Source of the DNA: Rahnella woolbedingensis
Lineage (GTDB): Bacteria; Pseudomonadota; Gammaproteobacteria; Enterobacterales; Enterobacteriaceae
Length of the DNA: 64,000 nucleotides
Direction of reading: 5' to 3'
Assembly (NCBI RefSeq): GCF_003602095.1
Contig: NZ_RAHH01000028.1
Coordinates: 1-64,000 of the forward strand
Part shown: positions 59,299 to 64,000 of the stretch, piece by piece
Position numbering within the stretch: the stretch's first letter is position 1
Layout: the number at the start of each line of letters is the position of its first letter
Made by a program: the position numbers and the translations under genes
The notes under the pieces: generated by a model
What the model was told of the DNA's origin: nothing
The model's input: the letters and a program-made list of their open reading frames with translations, nothing else
Database searches by the model: none

Positions 59299-61131
59299 GT
59301 GTCTACGGCGGCAGTGATAAACAAAGAAGAGCTGGCTCATCAGGTATTACGCGATACCTTCGGCTATCAGCAATTCAGACCAGGCCAGCAAACTATCATC
59401 AACACCGCCATTTCTGGCCGGGATTGTCTGGTAGTCATGCCAACAGGCGGCGGCAAATCGCTGTGCTATCAAATCCCTGCACTGGTGATGGACGGCCTGA
59501 CGCTGGTCGTTTCGCCGCTCATTTCCCTGATGAAAGATCAGGTCGACCAGTTGATGGCGGCGGGCGTTGAAGCCGGTTGCCTGAACTCGACGCAGACCCG
59601 TGAGCAACAGCTGGAAGTGATGGCCGGTTGCCGCGCGGGACGCATCAAAATGCTGTATATCGCGCCGGAACGCCTGATGATGGGCGATTTCCTCGAACAG
59701 CTGCAACAGTGGAATCCGGCGATGCTCGCCGTGGATGAAGCTCACTGTATTTCCCAATGGGGCCACGATTTCCGTCCGGAATACCGTGCGCTGGGCCAGC
59801 TGAAACTGCGCTATCCGCAGTTACCGGTGATTGCGCTGACCGCAACCGCCGATGAAGCCACCCGTAACGATATTGTCCGGTTGCTGGAACTGAACGATCC
59901 GCTGATTGAAGTCAGCAGTTTCGACCGTCCGAATATCCGTTACACGCTGGTGGAAAAATTTAAGCCGCTCGATCAGCTGATCCGCTTTGTGCAGGATCAG
60001 CGCGGCAAAAGTGGCATCATTTACTGTAACAGTCGCGCCAAAGTCGAAGACACCGCCGCCCGTCTGCAAAGTCGCGGCCTGAGCGTGGGTGCGTATCACG
60101 CCGGACTGGATAACGAAACCCGCGCCCGCGTGCAGGAAGGTTTTCAGCGCGACGATTTGCAAATCGTGGTCGCCACCGTCGCCTTCGGTATGGGCATTAA
60201 CAAACCTAACGTGCGTTTTGTGGTGCACTTCGATATTCCGCGCACCATAGAGTCCTATTATCAGGAAACAGGCCGTGCCGGGCGTGATGGTCTGCCTGCG
60301 GAAGCGGTGCTGCTTTACGATCCGGCAGACATGGCGTGGCTGCGCCGTTGTCTGGAAGAGAAACCGGCGGGGGCGCAGCAGGATGTGGAACGCCACAAAC
60401 TGAATGCCATGAACGCCTTTGCCGAGGCGCAAACCTGTCGCCGTCTGGTGCTGCTCAATTACTTTGGCGAAGGCAAACAGAACGCCTGTGGTAACTGTGA
60501 CGTGTGCCTGGATCCGCCAAAACGCTACGACGGTTTGCTGGACGCGCAGAAAGCGCTGTCCGTCATCGCACGCGTCGGACAGCGGTTTGGTCTGGGTTAT
60601 GTGGTGGAAGTCCTGCGCGGCTCGAACAATCAGCGCATCCGCGAATACGGTCATGAAAAGCTGTCGGTCTACGGTATCGGTAAAGAACACAGTAACGAGC
60701 ACTGGACCAGCGTGGTGCGCCAGCTGATCCACCTCGGGCTGGTGATGCAAAATATCGCCATGCACTCCGCCCTGCAACTGACCGAATCGGCGCGTCCGGT
60801 TTTGCGTGGCGAAATCCCATTGCAGCTGGCGGTACCCCGAATTCAGACGCTGAAGATTAAAAGTACTTCCCGCCAGAAAACGTACGGCGGAAATTACGAT
60901 CACAAGCTGTTTGCCAAATTGCGTAAGCTGCGTAAGTCACTGGCGGATGAAAATAATGTGCCGCCGTACGTGGTGTTTAACGACACGACGCTGCTGGAAA
61001 TGGCGGAGCATCTGCCAATCAGCCCGAGCGATTTGCTGGATATTACCGGCGTCGGGCAGCGTAAGCTGGAGAAATTCGGGCGACCGTTTATGTCCATGAT
61101 CCGTGACCATATCGATAACGGCGACGAATAA
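59299..61131 (+). CDS. recQ: ATP-dependent DNA helicase RecQ
   Basis: A 610-residue helicase (E. coli 609). Motif [17 protein letters not shown] box [16 protein letters not shown], motif [12 protein letters not shown], a zinc site with Cys residues in [12 protein letters not shown]...CGNCDVC, winged helix, then an HRDC domain (about 530-605). It begins recombination and suppresses illegitimate exchange. The start is GTG at 59299, after TTGGGGAATTGA. Confidence 0.97.
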   Translation: MSTAAVINKEELAHQVLRDTFGYQQFRPGQQTIINTAISGRDCLVVMPTGGGKSLCYQIPALVMDGLTLVVSPLISLMKDQVDQLMAAGVEAGCLNSTQTREQQLEVMAGCRAGRIKMLYIAPERLMMGDFLEQLQQWNPAMLAVDEAHCISQWGHDFRPEYRALGQLKLRYPQLPVIALTATADEATRNDIVRLLELNDPLIEVSSFDRPNIRYTLVEKFKPLDQLIRFVQDQRGKSGIIYCNSRAKVEDTAARLQSRGLSVGAYHAGLDNETRARVQEGFQRDDLQIVVATVAFGMGINKPNVRFVVHFDIPRTIESYYQETGRAGRDGLPAEAVLLYDPADMAWLRRCLEEKPAGAQQDVERHKLNAMNAFAEAQTCRRLVLLNYFGEGKQNACGNCDVCLDPPKRYDGLLDAQKALSVIARVGQRFGLGYVVEVLRGSNNQRIREYGHEKLSVYGIGKEHSNEHWTSVVRQLIHLGLVMQNIAMHSALQLTESARPVLRGEIPLQLAVPRIQTLKIKSTSRQKTYGGNYDHKLFAKLRKLRKSLADENNVPPYVVFNDTTLLEMAEHLPISPSDLLDITGVGQRKLEKFGRPFMSMIRDHIDNGDE

Positions 61132-61172
61132 GAATTCTGTTCCCTACCTACACATAATACAGAGAGTTAATC

Positions 61173-61790
61173 ATGCTGATGTTATTCCTGACGGTTGCGA
61201 TGGTTCATCTGATCGCGCTGATGAGTCCGGGGCCGGACTTCTTCTTTGTTTCACAAACCGCGGCCAGCCGGTCGCGTAAAGAAGCCATGATGGGTGTGAT
61301 TGGTATTACGCTGGGCGTTCTGGTTTGGGCTGCCGTTGCGCTGATGGGCTTACATTTGCTTCTGCAAAAAATGGCCTGGCTGCATCAGATTATCACCGTC
61401 GGTGGCGGCCTTTATCTGTGCTGGATGGGCTGGCAGTTGCTGAAATCTGCGCGTGCGAAAAAGCAAAGTGGCGATGACACGCCGGTGGCATTGCCCGCCC
61501 GTGGTCGCACATTTATGCGTGGACTGCTGACCAATCTTTCGAATCCTAAAGCCGTGATTTATTTTGGCAGCGTGTTCTCCATGTTTGTTGGCGACAGCGT
61601 CAGCGGTGGCGAGCGTCTGGGGATATTCCTGCTGATCGTCGTCGAAACCCTGGCCTGGTTCTCGTTAGTGGCACTGGTTTTTGCCCTGCCGAAAATGCGT
61701 CGCGGGTATCAGCGTCTGGCGAAATGGATTGATGGTGTGGCGGGCGTGGTGTTTGCGGGCTTTGGTATCGCGCTGATCGTAAATCGCTGA
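61173..61790 (+). CDS. rhtC: Threonine efflux protein RhtC
   Basis: A 205-residue LysE-family exporter with five to six helices. The N-terminal MSPGPDFFFVSQTAASRSRKEA and central NLSNPKAVIYFGSVF motifs define the family. E. coli RhtC exports threonine. It is convergent with its paralogue rhtB across a shared terminator. Confidence 0.93.
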   Translation: MLMLFLTVAMVHLIALMSPGPDFFFVSQTAASRSRKEAMMGVIGITLGVLVWAAVALMGLHLLLQKMAWLHQIITVGGGLYLCWMGWQLLKSARAKKQSGDDTPVALPARGRTFMRGLLTNLSNPKAVIYFGSVFSMFVGDSVSGGERLGIFLLIVVETLAWFSLVALVFALPKMRRGYQRLAKWIDGVAGVVFAGFGIALIVNR

Positions 61791-61808
61791 TTAAAACGTT
61801 CTGCATAA

Positions 61809-61838
61809 AAAAGGGTCCGGTGTTTTACCGGACCCTTT
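61809..61838. terminator. Bidirectional terminator between rhtC and rhtB
   Basis: Stem AAGGGTCCGGT / ACCGGACCCTT with a 5-base loop, flanked by A and T runs so that both strands read stem plus T tract. Confidence 0.93.
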
Positions 61839-61853
61839 TTGCATTTCAGTGAT

Positions 61854-62474
61854 TTACACTTTTCGCGCACTGGCCAGTAATACGCCCACCAGCATAAACA
61901 GCGAACCGAAAATACGGTTCAGCAGTTGCATCTGTTTTGGCGCTTTTACCCAGTTAGCGATACGGGTGGCCAGCGTCGCATAGCCAATCATCACAATGAT
62001 ATCGACCACGACCGTTGTCGTGCCCAGTACCACGTATTGTGCAGCCTGCGGCTGGTGAGCAATGATAAACTGTGGAAATAGTGCAGCGAGAAACACAATG
62101 CTTTTCGGATTGGTCAGGTTCACCAGAATGGCGCGTTTGAACAAACGACGGCGCGGCATGCTGCTGGCGAGCGCGTTCAGGTCAATTGCACCGGCAGAGC
62201 GCCACTGGCAAATACCCAGCCAGATTAAGTACGCCGCGCCGAGCCATTTGAGAATTTCAAAGGCCATCAGCGAGGATGAAATGAGTGCGCCCAGCCCGAT
62301 ACCCACCAGTACGATGTGGATGGTTAAACCCAGCTGTAATCCGGCAATCGAGGCCACGGCACCACGATAGCCGTGGCTGATGCCCGTACTCATGGTATTA
62401 ATTGCGCCGGAACCGGGTGATAAACTTAAAATAGAAGTGGTGAGCAGGTAGGTTAACCACCAGTCCAGTGTCAT
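61854..62474 (-). CDS. rhtB: Homoserine/homoserine lactone efflux protein RhtB
   Basis: A 206-residue LysE-family exporter, very similar to E. coli RhtB (same length), with [23 protein letters not shown] and [18 protein letters not shown]. It confers resistance to homoserine. ATG at 62474 matches the family start; the frame extends 17 codons further upstream without support. Confidence 0.94.
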   Translation of the reverse strand: MTLDWWLTYLLTTSILSLSPGSGAINTMSTGISHGYRGAVASIAGLQLGLTIHIVLVGIGLGALISSSLMAFEILKWLGAAYLIWLGICQWRSAGAIDLNALASSMPRRRLFKRAILVNLTNPKSIVFLAALFPQFIIAHQPQAAQYVVLGTTTVVVDIIVMIGYATLATRIANWVKAPKQMQLLNRIFGSLFMLVGVLLASARKV

Positions 62475-62595
62475 TGCGAGACTCCCTGAGTACGTTTTAG
62501 GTTGTTTTATGGCACAATACGCCATTGTCTATAATTGCGCTATAACTCACAAATAACACTTTCCTCCTCCCCGTTTGACGACTTTGGATCATTGA

Positions 62596-63588
62596 ATGCC
62601 TGTGAATTTTGCGAAGTGGTTAACACGTGAGAAGGAGTTTGCTGCCTTTGCGACCGGGCCTTTGCTGGATTTCTGGCGGACACGCGAAGAAGGTGAGTTT
62701 AGCGGCGTTGATGATGTGCCAATCCGCTACGTCCGGTTTTGTTCGCCTGAACACGATAAAGTCATCGTGGTGTCACCGGGGCGTATAGAAAGCTACGTAA
62801 AATATCCTGAAGTAGCCTACGATTTATTCCATTGCGGCTACGATGTCATGATTGTCGATCACCGCGGGCAGGGGCGTTCCGGGCGTATGCTCGACGATCC
62901 GCATTGCGGACATGTGAAACACTTTGACGATTATGTCCAGGATTTCGACAGCTTTTATCAGCTGGAGATTGCGCCGCGTCAGTACACTAAAAAGTTCGCA
63001 CTGGCACACTCCATGGGCGGTGCGATCCTGGCGCTGTATCTGGCGAAAAATCCGCAGAATTTTGATGCCGCGGCATTGCTCGCGCCGATGACGGGTATTT
63101 ATCTGCCGATGCCGGGCTGGTTATCACGCCGCATTCTAAACTGGGCGGAGAATCGTCCGGTTCGTCGCGATGGTTATGCGCTGGGTACCGGACACTGGCG
63201 GCCGTTGCCATTTGTGGTCAACCGCCTGACGCACAGCCGGGCACGTTATCGCCGCAATCTGCGTTTTTATGCCGATTACCCGGAGTTACAGGTCGGCGGA
63301 CCTACCTATCACTGGGTGCGTGAAGGGATTGAGGCGGGGATGCATATCCTGCAAGAAGCCGAAAAAATCACCACTCCTGTTCTTTTATTGCAGGCGAGCG
63401 AAGACCGTGTGGTGGATAACCGGTCCCATCTTGCTTTTTGTCAGGCCATGGCCGTTGCGGGGCACCCTTGTGAAGGGGAAAAACCGCTGGTCATCGAAGG
63501 CGCGCGCCACGAGATCCTGTTTGAACGGGACGACCTGAGGGCACCGGCGCTGGACGCTATCATGCGCTTTTTTGCGCGACAGCTTTAA
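62596..63588 (+). CDS. pldB: Lysophospholipase L2
   Basis: A 330-residue alpha/beta hydrolase of the serine lysophospholipase family. The nucleophile Ser lies in AHSMGGAI (a GxSxG variant, A-H-S-M-G) near residue 138; IVDHRGQGRSGR is the oxyanion region and GARHEI near the end holds the catalytic His. It degrades lysophospholipids at the inner membrane. It precedes yigL as in E. coli, and the two are usually cotranscribed. Confidence 0.94.
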   Translation: MPVNFAKWLTREKEFAAFATGPLLDFWRTREEGEFSGVDDVPIRYVRFCSPEHDKVIVVSPGRIESYVKYPEVAYDLFHCGYDVMIVDHRGQGRSGRMLDDPHCGHVKHFDDYVQDFDSFYQLEIAPRQYTKKFALAHSMGGAILALYLAKNPQNFDAAALLAPMTGIYLPMPGWLSRRILNWAENRPVRRDGYALGTGHWRPLPFVVNRLTHSRARYRRNLRFYADYPELQVGGPTYHWVREGIEAGMHILQEAEKITTPVLLLQASEDRVVDNRSHLAFCQAMAVAGHPCEGEKPLVIEGARHEILFERDDLRAPALDAIMRFFARQL

Positions 63589-63636
63589 TCCGCGGTTCGC
63601 CGCGCACAACTCCATCAGAGGTTAGAACCTAACGCT

Positions 63637-64000
63637 ATGTACCATGTTGTTGCTTCCGATTTAGATGGCACGCTGCTATCACCTGATCATACCCTGAGCC
63701 CGTTCGCTAAAGAGACGCTGAAACTGCTGACACAGCGCGACGTGCATTTCGTGTTCGCCACCGGGCGTCACCATATCGACGTGGCGCAGATGCGCGACAA
63801 TCTGGAAATCAGTGCGTACATGATCACCTCCAACGGTGCGCGCGTGCATAACACCGACGGCGATCTGATTTTCTCGCACAATCTGGATGAAGATATCGCC
63901 AGAGACTTGTTCGGCATCATGCATAACAACCCAGATATTCTGACCAACGTTTATCGCAACGATGACTGGTACATGAACCGTGACCGTGCTGATCAGGATG
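63637..64000 (+). CDS. yigL: HAD phosphatase YigL (3' end outside window)
   Basis: The first 121 codons of a Cof-type HAD phosphatase. Motif I is ASDLDGTLLSPDH (nucleophile Asp8), followed by FATGRHH and MITSNGARVH. E. coli YigL dephosphorylates pyridoxal phosphate and phosphosugars and is activated post-transcriptionally by SgrS under glucose-phosphate stress. Between the Shine-Dalgarno AGAGG and ATG lies a small hairpin GTTAG-AAC-CTAAC (63621-63633). Confidence 0.95.
   Translation, partial: MYHVVASDLDGTLLSPDHTLSPFAKETLKLLTQRDVHFVFATGRHHIDVAQMRDNLEISAYMITSNGARVHNTDGDLIFSHNLDEDIARDLFGIMHNNPDILTNVYRNDDWYMNRDRADQD

Noticed and set aside
59821-60903. 360-codon minus-strand frame
   Set aside because: Antisense to recQ; composition typical of a shadow frame and no recognisable domain.

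Overview
This 64 kb window is ordinary core chromosome of a gammaproteobacterium of the order Enterobacterales. Gene content, order and protein sequences closely follow the Escherichia coli stretch rrnC - ilv - rho - wec - hem/cya - uvrD - recQ - pldB. Compact palindromic repeats of a kind common in Yersinia, Serratia and Rahnella, together with several local departures from the E. coli order, suggest Yersiniaceae (Rahnella/Ewingella/Rouxiella-like). Genus assignment is inference. No prophage, transposase, CRISPR array or obvious foreign island is present.

Layout. 1-236: last tRNAs of an rRNA operon (Asp, Trp) and their terminator. 604-5169: ytfQRT-yjfF galactofuranose ABC importer, which E. 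coli carries elsewhere. 5182-9629: hdfR, maoP, comM/yifB and an MFS carboxylate-type transporter. 9691-19060: the whole branched-chain amino acid locus: attenuator with leader peptide ilvL, intact ilvG, then ilvM, ilvE, ilvD, ilvA, and the divergent pair ilvY/ilvC. 19199-26663: ppiC, rep, gppA-rhlB, trxA, rho. 26953-37788: enterobacterial common antigen (ECA) operon wecA-wzzE-wecBC-wecDE-wzxE-wecF-wzyE-wecG, lacking rffG and rffH. 38029-40079: amino-acid permease yifK and tRNAs Arg-His-Leu-Pro. 40104-40567: the small RNA gene glmZ with a sigma-54 promoter and three GlrR-type enhancer sites. 40644-47585: hemCDXY and the divergent cyaA. 47744-53443: lptM, dapF, yigA, xerC, yigB, uvrD (LexA box). 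53565-64000: WbuC-like cupin, corA with a structured leader and leader ORF, AbrB-family membrane protein, rarD, yigI, pldA, recQ, rhtC, rhtB, pldB and the start of yigL.

How the parts work together. The ilv genes make isoleucine, valine and leucine precursors and are controlled by attenuation and by IlvY. The wec genes build the Fuc4NAc-ManNAcA-GlcNAc repeat of ECA, flip it and polymerise it; because rffGH are missing, dTDP-4-keto-6-deoxyglucose must come from rml genes elsewhere. GlmZ normally activates glmS, feeding the same UDP-GlcNAc pool. The hem genes supply tetrapyrroles and cyaA supplies cAMP from the opposite side of one promoter region holding a CRP site. rep, uvrD, recQ, xerC and maoP serve replication, repair and chromosome organisation.

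The most interesting non-coding items are the complete glmZ control region, the corA leader in which a hairpin loop can pair with the Shine-Dalgarno of a leader ORF, the absence of rffGH and cyaY from their usual positions, and a mobile-looking palindrome inside the ilv operon.
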